From Rhodopseudomonas sp. (GTDB lineage: Bacteria > Pseudomonadota > Alphaproteobacteria > Rhizobiales > Xanthobacteraceae), in contig NZ_JACABA010000003.1 of the NCBI RefSeq assembly GCF_013377015.1, forward strand, positions 281,510 through 345,509: a stretch of 64,000 nucleotides of DNA, written 5' to 3'. The notes beneath the pieces are model-generated. The model saw only the letters and a program-made list of their open reading frames with translations. It searched no databases and was not told the DNA's origin. This document shows positions 7,886-16,854 of this stretch, in pieces. Each line of letters begins with the position of its first letter. Position 1 is the stretch's first letter. Both the position numbers and the translations under genes were made by a program.

Positions 7886-9643
7886 ATGGGCAGCGAATTC
7901 AGCATCGACCAGAAGCGCTATCTCGAAGGCTTCGCCTCCGGCGTCACCGCGGCGCGCGCCGCGCGAGGCACCCTGCCCGCCAGCACCAACGCGCCGACGG
8001 GTCCGGATGCCATCCACATCGCCACGCAGGACCGCGTCACCGCGGCCGGCGGCAAGCTGGTCGATCAGGAGAAATGGAAGCGCGAGGAGCATCCGTTCGA
8101 CGCCCATGCGCGGCTGAAGCAGCAGGCGCGTGCCAACGCGACGCCGAAGCCGGCCGACAACTTCCGCTGGCGCTATTACGGGCTGTTCTATGTCGCGCCG
8201 ACGCAGAATTCCTATATGTGCCGCTTAAGGATTCCCAACGGCATCATGAAATCCTGGCAGATGGCCGGGCTCGCCGAGCTCGCCGATTCCTGCGCCGGCG
8301 GCTATTCCCACGTCACCACCCGCGCCAATCTGCAGCTGCGCGAGATCGAACCGAAGCACGTGGTCACGTTGCTCGAGGGCATCGAGAGCCTCGGCCTGTG
8401 GACGCGCGGCTCCGGCGCCGACAACATCCGCAACGTCACCGGCGACGCCACCGCGGGGATCGACCCGCAGGCGCTGCTCGACACCCGGCCCTACGCCCGC
8501 GAATGGCATTTCCATATTCTCAACGAGCGAGCGCTGTACGGCTTGCCGCGCAAGTTCAACGTCGCCTTCGACGGCGGCGGCGCGATTCCGACGCTGGAAG
8601 ACACCAACGACATCGCGTTCCAGGCGGTCGAGATCAAGGACGGGTTCGGCGCCGAGCCCGGCGTGTGGTTCCGGCTCGCGCTCGGCGGCATCACCGGCCA
8701 CAGGGATTTCGCCCGCGACACCGGCGTGATCGTGCGGCCCGATCAGGCCACGCAGGTCGCCGACGCCATCGTGCGGGTGTTCATCGAACACGGCAACCGC
8801 ACCGACCGCAACAAATCGCGACTGAAATACGTGCTCGACGCCTTCGGCTTCGAGAAATTTCTGGGCCTGGTCGAGGACAGGCTCGGCCGCAAATTGCTGC
8901 GCGTTGCGGCCGAGGCGGCGCTGCCGCGGCCGGCGCAGGACCGCTCCGCGCATATCGGCGTGCATCGGCAGAAGCAGGACGGGCTGAACTGGATCGGCGT
9001 GCTGCTGCCGCTGGCGCGGCTGACTTCGGATCAGATGCGGGCGCTGGCGAAGATCGCGCAGGATCTTGGCGACGGCGAGATTCGCCTCACGGTGTGGCAG
9101 AATTTGCTGATCAGCGGCGTACCCGATAGCAACGTCGCGCTGGTCAAGGCCGCGGTCGAACAGATCGGCCTCTCGATCGCCGCCAGTGCGATCCGCGCCG
9201 GGCTGATCGCCTGCACCGGCGCCACCGGCTGCCGCTTCGCCGCCGCGCACACCAAGGAGAATGCCGAGCAGATCGCGCAATGGTGCGAGCCGCGAGTAGC
9301 GCTCGACACCCCGGTCAACATCCACCTCACCGGCTGCCATCATTCCTGCGCGCAGCATTACATCAGCGACATCGGCATGATCGGCGCCAGGGTGGAGGTC
9401 TCCGAAGAGGAAACCGTCGACGGCTACCACATCCATCTCGGCGGCAGTTTTGGCGAGGGCGCTACGATCGGCGCCGAGATTTTCCGCGACGTCAAAGCCA
9501 CCGACGCGCCGCGCATGGTCGAGCAGATACTGCAGGTCTATCTGGCGCGGCGGTCTTCGCCCGACGAAACCTTTCTGGCGTTCACCCGGCGGCACGACGT
9601 CGCCACCCTGAAAGAACTGTTCGCCGTGGAGGCGATGGCATGA
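7886..9643 (+). CDS. nirA: Ferredoxin-type assimilatory nitrite reductase
   Basis: 585-aa sirohaem protein reducing nitrite to ammonium with six electrons. Two nitrite/sulfite reductase repeats are present. The [4Fe-4S]-sirohaem ligands are C443 and C449 (CTGATGC, C-X5-C) and C484 and C488 (GCHHSC, C-X3-C). Substrate/sirohaem segments include YSHVTTRANLQLREI and RNVTGD. Length and motifs fit NirA rather than NADH-dependent NirBD. The stop overlaps the start of the flavoprotein gene (ATGA), which makes that flavoprotein a candidate electron donor. Confidence 0.92.
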   Translation: MGSEFSIDQKRYLEGFASGVTAARAARGTLPASTNAPTGPDAIHIATQDRVTAAGGKLVDQEKWKREEHPFDAHARLKQQARANATPKPADNFRWRYYGLFYVAPTQNSYMCRLRIPNGIMKSWQMAGLAELADSCAGGYSHVTTRANLQLREIEPKHVVTLLEGIESLGLWTRGSGADNIRNVTGDATAGIDPQALLDTRPYAREWHFHILNERALYGLPRKFNVAFDGGGAIPTLEDTNDIAFQAVEIKDGFGAEPGVWFRLALGGITGHRDFARDTGVIVRPDQATQVADAIVRVFIEHGNRTDRNKSRLKYVLDAFGFEKFLGLVEDRLGRKLLRVAAEAALPRPAQDRSAHIGVHRQKQDGLNWIGVLLPLARLTSDQMRALAKIAQDLGDGEIRLTVWQNLLISGVPDSNVALVKAAVEQIGLSIAASAIRAGLIACTGATGCRFAAAHTKENAEQIAQWCEPRVALDTPVNIHLTGCHHSCAQHYISDIGMIGARVEVSEEETVDGYHIHLGGSFGEGATIGAEIFRDVKATDAPRMVEQILQVYLARRSSPDETFLAFTRRHDVATLKELFAVEAMA

Positions 9644-11253
9644 CCATGACCCTGCCGCCGCCGATCCCCTCGTTGGTGCCGGACACCGCGCCGTTCTCCG
9701 ACGAGCAGCGCGCCTGGCTCAACGGCTTCTTCGCCGGCCTCGTCTCGCTCGACGGCAGCGGCATCACCGCGCTGTCGAGCGATCAGGCCGCTGCCCTGCT
9801 CGGCGGCGCGCCGGCCGGCAACGACGACGATGACGGCGGCGCGCCGTGGCACGACCAGACCCTGCCGATCGCCGACCGGATGCAGATGGCGGAGCAAAAA
9901 CCGCTGCGCTGGAAATTGATGGCCGCGATGGCGCAGCAGGATTGCGGCCAGTGCGGCTACGATTGCAGGAACTACTCCGGCGCGATTTTCGCCGGCAAGG
10001 AGACACGGCTGAACCTGTGCGTGCCGGGCGGCAAGGACACCACAAGGATGGTGAAGGCGCTGGCCGAGCAGATCGGCGCCACACCGGCCGCCGCGAGCGC
10101 GCCGTCGCGCGACGCCGCGCCGGTCGCCGTGTTGCCGCCGGCCGGCACCTCGCGCGACAATCCGGCGACCGCACGGGTACTGTCGCGCAAGCGCCTCAAC
10201 AAGCCCGGCTCCGAGAAGGAGACCTGGCACGTCGAATTCGACCTCGCCGACAGCGGCATGGACTACGTGGTCGGCGATTCGTTCGGGTTGTTTCCGAGCA
10301 ACGACCCGACGCTGGTCGATCTGGTGATCAAGGCGCTCGCCGCGCCGCCGGATTTTCCGATCGGCGACCGCACCCTGCGCCAGACGCTGACCGACGGCGT
10401 ATCGCTGTCGCCGGCGCCCGACATGCTGTTCCAGCTGATCTCCTACATCACCGGCGGCGACAAGCGGAAGAAGGCCCGCGCGCTGGCCAATGGCGAGGAC
10501 CCCGATGGCGACGCCGCCACGCTCGACGTGCTGGCGGCGCTGGAAAAATTCCCCGGCATCCGGCCCGATCCGGAAGCGCTGATCGAGGCGCTCGACCCGT
10601 TGCAGCCGCGGCTGTATTCGATCTCGTCGTCGCCGAAGACCGTGCCCGGACAGGTGACGCTGACGGTCGATACCGTGCGCTACAAGATCGGCAACCGGCG
10701 GCGGCTCGGGGTCTGCTCGACCGGCCTCGCCGAACGCGTCGCGCCCGGCGACGCGGTGAAGGTCTATGTGCAGAAGGCGCATAATTTCGCACTGCCGGCC
10801 GATCCCAACGTGCCGATCATCATGATCGGCCCCGGCACTGGCGTGGCGCCGTTCCGCGCCTTCCTGCACGAGCGGATGGCGATCGAAGCGCCGGGCCGCA
10901 ACTGGCTGTTCTATGGCCATCAGCGCTCCGCCACCGACTTCTTTTACGAGGACGAGCTAAAGGCGATGAAGGCTTCCGGCGTGCTGACGCGGCTGACGCT
11001 GGCGTGGTCGCGCGACAGCGCCGAGAAGATCTACGTGCAGGACCGGATGCGCGAAGTCGGCCGCGACCTGTGGTCGTGGCTGACCGACGGCGCCATTCTG
11101 TATGTCTGCGGCGACGCCAAGCGGATGGCCAAAGACGTCGAACTGGCGCTGGTCGATATCGTCGCGCAGCACGGCGCGCGCAGCCAGGCCGAAGCCATCG
11201 CCTTCGTCACCGATCTGAAGAAGCATGGCCGCTACCAGCAGGACGTCTATTGA
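9640..11253 (+). CDS. CysJ-like NADPH flavoprotein with RnfB-type Fe-S domain
   Basis: 537-aa cytoplasmic protein. Residues 1-90 are of unknown function. Residues 97-133 carry C102, C105, C109 and C127 in the pattern CGQCGYDC...NLCVPGG, resembling the small [4Fe-4S] domain of RnfB. The rest is a ferredoxin-NADP reductase module of the CysJ/diflavin type. It has an FAD-binding RLYSISSS, a connecting domain, the NADPH site GPGTGVAPFRAFLHER, and the C-terminal aromatic tail GRYQQDVY. The flavodoxin domain of true CysJ is absent, so the Fe-S domain may replace FMN as the one-electron exit. It overlaps nirA (4 nt) and the nitrate reductase gene (1 nt), so it probably feeds one of them from NADPH. 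Confidence 0.85.
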   Translation: MTMTLPPPIPSLVPDTAPFSDEQRAWLNGFFAGLVSLDGSGITALSSDQAAALLGGAPAGNDDDDGGAPWHDQTLPIADRMQMAEQKPLRWKLMAAMAQQDCGQCGYDCRNYSGAIFAGKETRLNLCVPGGKDTTRMVKALAEQIGATPAAASAPSRDAAPVAVLPPAGTSRDNPATARVLSRKRLNKPGSEKETWHVEFDLADSGMDYVVGDSFGLFPSNDPTLVDLVIKALAAPPDFPIGDRTLRQTLTDGVSLSPAPDMLFQLISYITGGDKRKKARALANGEDPDGDAATLDVLAALEKFPGIRPDPEALIEALDPLQPRLYSISSSPKTVPGQVTLTVDTVRYKIGNRRRLGVCSTGLAERVAPGDAVKVYVQKAHNFALPADPNVPIIMIGPGTGVAPFRAFLHERMAIEAPGRNWLFYGHQRSATDFFYEDELKAMKASGVLTRLTLAWSRDSAEKIYVQDRMREVGRDLWSWLTDGAILYVCGDAKRMAKDVELALVDIVAQHGARSQAEAIAFVTDLKKHGRYQQDVY

Positions 11254-13946
11254 TGAACGCCTTGCCGCAGCATCCGCCGGCGGTACGCACGACCTGCGCC
11301 TATTGCGGCGTCGGCTGCGGCATCCTGGCCCGGCCCGACGGCCAGGGCGGTGCGACCATCGCCGGCGATCCGGACCATCCGGCGAACTACGGACGCCTGT
11401 GTTCGAAGGGTTCGGCGCTCGGCGAGACGCTTACGCTGGAGACGCGGCTGCTGCATCCGATGCTGCGGCAACCCGACGGCGCGCTGGCACAGGCAACGTG
11501 GGACGAAGCGATCGGCGCGGTGGCGAGCGGCTTTGCGGAGACTATCGCCAAGCACGGCCCGGACTCGGTGGCGTTCTATCTGTCGGGGCAATTGCTGACC
11601 GAGGATTACTACGTCGCCAACAAGCTGATGAAGGGATTTTTGGGCAGCGGCAATGTCGACACCAATTCGCGGCTGTGCATGGCGTCCTCGGTCACCGGCC
11701 ATCGTCGCGCCTTCGGCACCGACACCGTGCCGGGCAGCTATGCCGACCTCGACGAGGCCGACCTGATCGTGCTGGTCGGCTCCAATGCCGCCTGGTGCCA
11801 TCCGGTGCTCTACCAGCGCATGCTTGCCAACAAGCGCGCACGCGGTGCGAAGATCGTGGTGATCGATCCGCGCCGCACCGCGACGGTGGAGGACGACGAT
11901 CTGTTCTTGCCGGTCGCGCCCGGCATGGACACAGCGCTGTTCAGCGGCTTGCTGGTGCATCTCGCCGACGCGCTGGCGTTCGACTACGACTACATCGAGG
12001 CCCACACCACCGGCCTGACCGAAGCGCTGGTGCGCGCCCGCGAGATCGCGCCGGACCTCGCCGCGACCGCGCGTGCCGCCGGCATTGCCGAGGCCGACGT
12101 CGCGCGCTTCTTCGACTTGTTTCGCACCACCCAAAAAGTCGTCACCTGCTATTCGCAGGGCGTCAACCAGTCCGCGCAGGGCACCGACAAGGTCAACGCC
12201 ATCATCAATTGCCACCTCGTCACCGGCCGGATCGGCAAGCCCGGGATGGGACCGTTCTCGCTGACCGGGCAACCCAACGCGATGGGCGGCCGCGAGGTCG
12301 GCGGGCTCGCCAACCAGCTCGCCGCCCATATGGACTTTTCGCGCGACAACATCGATCGCGTCGGCCGATTCTGGCGCGCATCGAACATGGCGCAGCGCGA
12401 GGGCCACAAAGCGGTGCAGATGTTCGAGGCGATCGCGCGCGGCGAGATCAAGGCGCTGTGGGTGATGGCGACCAACCCGGCGGTGTCGCTGCCGCGCGCA
12501 GGCGCTGTGCGCGCGGCGCTCCAGAAGCTCGACCTGCTGGTGATCTCCGACAACGTCGCCAGCAACGACTCCATCAATTGCGGCGCGCATGTGCTGCTGC
12601 CCGCCGCCGGATGGGGCGAGAAGGACGGCACCGTCACCAATTCGGAGCGGCGGATCTCGCGGCAGCGGCCGTTCCTGCCGCTTCCCGGGCAAGCGCGGTC
12701 GGACTGGTGGATCGTCAGCCAAGTGGCACAGCGGATGGGATTCGCCGACGCCTTCACCTACGACTCCGCCGGCGACGTGTTCCGCGAACACGCCGCATTG
12801 TCGGCGTTCGAGAACAATGGCGCGCGCGATTTCGACCTCGGCGCGCTGGCCGCGCTGAGCGAAGAGCAATTCAACGCATTGGATCCGGTGCAATGGCCGG
12901 CGCGCGCCGGACAGCCGCTGGGCGAGTCGCGCTTCTTCGCCGACGGCGGCTTCTTCACGCCGGATCGCAAGGCGCGGCTGATCGCGCCGCAGCCGCCAGC
13001 GCCGCGCGCGGCGACTTCCGCGGAGTTTCCGCTGACGCTGAACACCGGCCGAATCCGCGACCAGTGGCACACCATGACGCGCTCCGGCCTGAGCCCACGG
13101 CTCGGCGCGCATCTGCCCGAGCCGTTCGTCGAATTGCATCCGCGCGATGCCGAAGCCTTTGGCCTCAGCGATGGCGGTTTCGCACAACTGACGACCGGCT
13201 ACGGCAAATGCGTGCTCAAGGTCGTGCTCAGCGACGGCCAGCGGCCGGGCTCACTGTTCGCGCCGATCCACTGGAGCAATGCCACCGCCTCCAGCGCGCG
13301 GGTCGGCGAGCTGGTGACGCCGGCGACCGATCCGCTGTCGGGGCAGCCCGAGGCCAAGGCGACGCCCTGCGCGATCGCGCCGCTGTCATTCGCGTTTCGT
13401 GGTTTCGCGCTGGCGCGACACAAACTGACGCTACCCGACGGCACCTGGTGGTCGCGCGTCGCTGTCGGCAGCGGCAGCGGCCTGCTGTTCGCCAGCAACG
13501 ATCCGCCGGCGGCATGGCGCGCATGCGCGGCTGCGATGTTCGGCGCCGATGTCGAGCTGGCCGAATATGTCGATGAACCGCGGCAGAGCGTTCGCGTCGC
13601 GGCCTTTGTCGAGGGCCGCATGGTCGGCTGCCTGTTTGTCGGCCCGGCCGAGGCCGCGCCGCAATGGGACGCGGTGAAGGCGCTGTTCGAATCCGAAGCG
13701 CTGGGAGATGCGCAGCGCCGCGCGGCGCTGTCGGGCAAATCCACATCCGGCCTCGCCGACCCCGGCCCCGTGGTCTGCGCCTGCTTCGGCGTTGGCCTCA
13801 ACACCATTCGGGCCGCGATCGAAAGTGGCGAGGCGACCAGCGCCGAGACGATCGGCGTGGCGCTGCGCGCAGGCACCAATTGCGGCTCATGCCTGCCGGA
13901 GCTGCGCAAGATCGCCAGCGCGGCGAAGGTGGCGACGACGGCATGA
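11253..13946 (+). CDS. nasA: Assimilatory nitrate reductase, molybdenum catalytic subunit
   Basis: 897-aa cytoplasmic reductase converting nitrate to nitrite. N-terminal [4Fe-4S] ligands are C15, C18, C22 and C50 (CAYCGVGC...LCSKG). The bis-MGD molybdopterin oxidoreductase core follows (SNAAWCHPVLYQR, CYSQGVNQSAQGTDKVNAIINCHL, TGQPNAMGGREVGGLANQLAAH), then the dinucleotide-binding domain (LNTGRIRDQWHTMTR...HLPEPFVELHP). The C-terminus ends in a BFD-like [2Fe-2S] domain (CACFGVG...GTNCGSCLPEL). This is the NasA/NasC arrangement that accepts electrons from a separate flavoprotein. ATG 11253 overlaps the preceding stop by one base. It is the last gene of the operon. Confidence 0.94.
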   Translation: MNALPQHPPAVRTTCAYCGVGCGILARPDGQGGATIAGDPDHPANYGRLCSKGSALGETLTLETRLLHPMLRQPDGALAQATWDEAIGAVASGFAETIAKHGPDSVAFYLSGQLLTEDYYVANKLMKGFLGSGNVDTNSRLCMASSVTGHRRAFGTDTVPGSYADLDEADLIVLVGSNAAWCHPVLYQRMLANKRARGAKIVVIDPRRTATVEDDDLFLPVAPGMDTALFSGLLVHLADALAFDYDYIEAHTTGLTEALVRAREIAPDLAATARAAGIAEADVARFFDLFRTTQKVVTCYSQGVNQSAQGTDKVNAIINCHLVTGRIGKPGMGPFSLTGQPNAMGGREVGGLANQLAAHMDFSRDNIDRVGRFWRASNMAQREGHKAVQMFEAIARGEIKALWVMATNPAVSLPRAGAVRAALQKLDLLVISDNVASNDSINCGAHVLLPAAGWGEKDGTVTNSERRISRQRPFLPLPGQARSDWWIVSQVAQRMGFADAFTYDSAGDVFREHAALSAFENNGARDFDLGALAALSEEQFNALDPVQWPARAGQPLGESRFFADGGFFTPDRKARLIAPQPPAPRAATSAEFPLTLNTGRIRDQWHTMTRSGLSPRLGAHLPEPFVELHPRDAEAFGLSDGGFAQLTTGYGKCVLKVVLSDGQRPGSLFAPIHWSNATASSARVGELVTPATDPLSGQPEAKATPCAIAPLSFAFRGFALARHKLTLPDGTWWSRVAVGSGSGLLFASNDPPAAWRACAAAMFGADVELAEYVDEPRQSVRVAAFVEGRMVGCLFVGPAEAAPQWDAVKALFESEALGDAQRRAALSGKSTSGLADPGPVVCACFGVGLNTIRAAIESGEATSAETIGVALRAGTNCGSCLPELRKIASAAKVATTA

Positions 13947-13958
13947 GTGCATTCTTTT

Positions 13959-14114
13959 CCCTCCCCCCTTGTGGGGAGGGTGGCCGGCCGAAGGCCGGTC
14001 GGGCGGGAGTGACGCGGGCACTACGACTCGTCGCCCCCCCACCCCGACCTCCGTTGCACGCCGACGCTGCGCCTCGGCGCTTCGCTCGGCCGACCCTCCC
14101 CGCAAAAGGGAGGG
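13959..14114. repeat. Palindromic repeat, CCCTCCCC-type
   Basis: Starts with the small hairpin CTCCCCCCTTGTGGGGAGGG and ends with CCCTCCCCGCAAAAGGGAGG, so the ends are similar inverted arms; the middle holds GGCCGGCCGAAGGCCGG and other self-complementary pieces. It fills almost all of the 197 bp between convergent nasA and pimD and can act as a bidirectional terminator. Related copies lie at 16712-16818 and 19766-19863. Confidence 0.75.
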
Positions 14115-14143
14115 ATGACCGCAGCGCAGTGCGCGAGAGGACG

Positions 14144-15286
14144 CTAAACCAGCCCGCCGGCGTCGCTGACCTTGGCGAGCAGATAGTCGCTGTCGCCGAA
14201 GGTGCGTTCGATCATGGTCAGCCGCTTGAAGTAGTGGCCGATCTTGTACTCCATGGTCATGCCGACGCCGCCATGGAGCTGGATCGCCTGCTCGCCGACG
14301 AATTTCAGTGACTGGCCGACCTGCACCTTCGCCGCCGCGATGGCGTTGGCGCGTTCCTTCGGATCGTCGAAATCCACCGCCATGGTGGCGAACATCGCCA
14401 TGCTGCGGGCCTGCTCGACCGCGACGAACATGTCGGCGGCGCGATGCTGCAGCACCTGGAAGCTGCCGATCGGCACGCCGAACTGGGTGCGGGTCTTGAG
14501 ATATTCCACGGTCGAGCGCAGCGACTCGTCCATCGCGCCGACCGCTTCGGCGCAGATCGCCGTGCGGGCGTCGTCGACCACCTGCTCGATCAGCGGCAGG
14601 CCGCCCGCCGGATCGCCGATCGCCGCATCGGCGCCGACCTCGACGCCGGTGAAGGTGATGTCGGCAGCGTGCTGGCCGTCTTGGGTCGGATAGCCCTTCC
14701 GGGAGACGCCCTTGGCATTGCCCGGCACCAGGAACACGCCGACGCCATCGCGATCACGCTGGCCGCCCTTGGTGCGCGCGGTGACCACCAAAGTGTCGGC
14801 GTTCTCGCCGTTCAGCACCACGAATTTCTCGCCGTCGATCACCCAGCCTTTGTCGCTCTTCTTCGCCGAGGTCGCGACGTCGCCGAGATCGTAGCGCGAG
14901 TTCTTTTCCAACTGCGCGAAGGCGAAGGTCTTGCTGCCGTCGATCAGGCCGGGCAGATACGCGGCCTTCTGTTCAGCCGAACCGCCGCGTCGCAAAAAGC
15001 CGCCGCCGAGCACCACGGTGGCAAGATAGGGCTCGAGCACCAGCGCCTTGCCGAGCGCTTCCATCACGATCATGGTCTCGATCGCGCCAGCGCCGAAGCC
15101 GCCGTCGTCCTCGGAGAACGGCAGACCGAGCAGGCCCTGCTCGGCGAGCTTGCTCCACACCGCCTTGCTCCAGCCGCCCTTCTCGGCGGCGTATTTCTTG
15201 CGACTGTCGAAATCGTAGGCCGTCTTCAACAGCCCGTCGACGCTCTCCTTGAGAAGCCGCTGCTCCTCCGACAAATCAAAATCCAT
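14144..15286 (-). CDS. pimD: Pimeloyl-CoA dehydrogenase small subunit (acyl-CoA dehydrogenase)
   Basis: 380-aa acyl-CoA dehydrogenase-fold flavoprotein. It has an N-terminal helical domain (MDFDLSEEQRLLKESV), a middle beta domain (FAFAQLEKNSRYD, GWVIDGEKFVVLNGENADTLVV) and a C-terminal four-helix domain with TRTQFGVPIGSFQVLQHRAADM and the QLHGGVGMTMEY motif. With PimC it is expected to form a heteromeric dehydrogenase giving 2,3-didehydropimeloyl-CoA from pimeloyl-CoA. It is the last recognisable gene of the pim operon here. The pimE gene known downstream in R. palustris is not found between it and nasA. Confidence 0.9.
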   Translation of the reverse strand: MDFDLSEEQRLLKESVDGLLKTAYDFDSRKKYAAEKGGWSKAVWSKLAEQGLLGLPFSEDDGGFGAGAIETMIVMEALGKALVLEPYLATVVLGGGFLRRGGSAEQKAAYLPGLIDGSKTFAFAQLEKNSRYDLGDVATSAKKSDKGWVIDGEKFVVLNGENADTLVVTARTKGGQRDRDGVGVFLVPGNAKGVSRKGYPTQDGQHAADITFTGVEVGADAAIGDPAGGLPLIEQVVDDARTAICAEAVGAMDESLRSTVEYLKTRTQFGVPIGSFQVLQHRAADMFVAVEQARSMAMFATMAVDFDDPKERANAIAAAKVQVGQSLKFVGEQAIQLHGGVGMTMEYKIGHYFKRLTMIERTFGDSDYLLAKVSDAGGLV

Positions 15287-15342
15287 CTTGTTGTTCCCCT
15301 GCTAACCCGTTCGGCGTCCATGTAGTTGCGCCAACCTTTCCG

Positions 15343-15452
15343 CGTCATGGCCGGGCTTGTCCCGGCCATCCACGGCTGCGCGAAAGAAAGAACGTGGATG
15401 GCCGGGACAGGCAGCGCGAAGCGTTGCTTCGCACTGCCGCCCGGCCATGACG
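15343..15452. repeat. Palindromic repeat, CGTCATGGCCGGGC type
   Basis: Outer arms CGTCATGGCCGGGC (15343-15356) and its reverse-complement-like end CCCGGCCATGACG (to 15452). Inner arms GGCCATCCACG and CGTGGATGGCC also pair. It occupies the gap between pimC and pimD inside the operon. Confidence 0.8.
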
Positions 15453-15460
15453 ATTTAGCG

Positions 15461-16651
15461 CTACAGCCCCAGCACCGCCTTGGTGATGATGTTGCGCTGG
15501 ATCTCGTTGCTGCCGCCGTAGATCGAGACCTTGCGGTTGTTGAAGTAGGAAGGCGCGATCTGCGCGGTCCAGTCCATTGCCTCGTTGCTACCCTCGTCGC
15601 CGTGGATGTCGTAGGGTGCGGCGAACGGGCCGATCACTTCCATCAGCAGTTCGGTGGTGGCCTGCTGGATTTCCGAACCCTTGATCTTCAGCACCGACGA
15701 CGCCGGATTGGGCTTGCCCTTGCCGTGCTTGTGTTCGTCGGCGACGACGCGCAGTTGAGTCAGCTCGAGCGCCTTCAATTCGATCTCGACCAGCGCCAGC
15801 TTTTCGCGGAACTTGCGATCCTGGATGATCGGCTGGCCGCCGGACTCCACCTGCGACGCCAGTTCCTTGATGCGGCGGATCCGCTCCTTGGAGACGCCGA
15901 CCCGGGCAATTCCGGTGCGCTCATTGCCGAGCAAGAACTTGGCGTAGTCCCAGCCCTTGTTCTCCTCGCCGACCAGATTCTCGACCGGCACCTCGACGTC
16001 GTCGAAGAACACTTCGTTGACCTCGTGGCCGCCGTCGATGGTCTGGATAGGGCGCACCGTGATCCCCTTCGACTTCATGTCGATCAGGATGAAGGAGATG
16101 CCGGATTGCTTCTTTGCCACGGGGTCGGTGCGGCACAGGCAGAAGATCCAGTCGGCGTATTGCGCCAGCGTGGTCCAGGTCTTCTGGCCGTTGACGATGT
16201 ACTTGTCGCCCTTCTTCTCAGCCTTGGTCTTCAGCGAGGCCAGATCGGAGCCGGAGCCGGGCTCGGAGAAGCCCTGGCACCACCAGTCGTCGACGCTGGC
16301 AATGCGCGGAAGGAACTGCTTCTTCTGCTGCTCGTTGCCGAAGGTGTAGATCACCGGGCCGACCATCGAGACGCCGAAGGCGAGCGGCGCCGGCGCTGGC
16401 GCCATCTGCAATTCCTCGTTGAAGATGTAGTGCTGCACGGACGTCCAGCCGGTGCCGCCATATTCCTTCGGCCAGTGCGAGACGCCCCAGCCCTTCTTGT
16501 TCAGGATCCGCCACCACGTCACCATCTCGTCCTTGGAGGGGTGACGGCCCTCGATCAGTTTCTGCCGTGTCGCCGCGGGGACGTTCTCCTTGAAGAAGGT
16601 CCGCACTTCGTCGCGAAACGCTATTTCTTCCTTGCTGAAGCTCAGATCCAT
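15461..16651 (-). CDS. pimC: Pimeloyl-CoA dehydrogenase large subunit (acyl-CoA dehydrogenase)
   Basis: 396-aa acyl-CoA dehydrogenase, partner of PimD. It starts MDLSFSKEEIAFRDEVRTFF and contains the family signatures WWCQGFSEPGSGSDLASLKT and GDKYIVNGQKTWTT, with the C-terminal YGGSNEIQRNIITKAVLGL motif. Family knowledge: the R. palustris PimC/PimD pair acts on odd-chain dicarboxyl-CoA in benzoate and dicarboxylic acid degradation. It lies between pimB and pimD, with repeat DNA in both intergenic gaps. Confidence 0.9.
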   Translation of the reverse strand: MDLSFSKEEIAFRDEVRTFFKENVPAATRQKLIEGRHPSKDEMVTWWRILNKKGWGVSHWPKEYGGTGWTSVQHYIFNEELQMAPAPAPLAFGVSMVGPVIYTFGNEQQKKQFLPRIASVDDWWCQGFSEPGSGSDLASLKTKAEKKGDKYIVNGQKTWTTLAQYADWIFCLCRTDPVAKKQSGISFILIDMKSKGITVRPIQTIDGGHEVNEVFFDDVEVPVENLVGEENKGWDYAKFLLGNERTGIARVGVSKERIRRIKELASQVESGGQPIIQDRKFREKLALVEIELKALELTQLRVVADEHKHGKGKPNPASSVLKIKGSEIQQATTELLMEVIGPFAAPYDIHGDEGSNEAMDWTAQIAPSYFNNRKVSIYGGSNEIQRNIITKAVLGL

Positions 16652-16711
16652 CGGACCCTCCTTTTAATTCGGTTCAGTATTATCATTACCTTGCGACATC
16701 GGCAGCGCGCC

Positions 16712-16818
16712 CCCTCTCCCATAGGGAGAGGGTTGGGGTGAGGGGGTACGGTCTCTCGTTAGCAAAGAACCCCTCACCCGCCCGGCTTCGCCGGTCGACC
16801 TCTCCCTATGGGAGAGGT
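16712..16818. repeat. Palindromic repeat, CCCTCTCCCATAGGGAGAGG type
   Basis: Begins with CCCTCTCCCATAGGGAGAGG and ends with CCTCTCCCTATGGGAGAGG; GGGGTGAGGGG and CCCCTCACCC pair inside, with a central GGCTTCGCC hairpin. It lies in the pimB-pimC gap. It resembles the repeats at 13959 and 19766 in layout. Confidence 0.8.
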
Positions 16819-16854
16819 GAAGTCAGCGCCCATGTCGGGCTCTGTTCAAAACCC

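Noticed and set aside
11225-13576. 783-aa frame and a 646-aa antisense frame over the nitrate reductase gene
   Set aside because: High-GC shadows; the nitrate reductase frame has all cofactor motifs.
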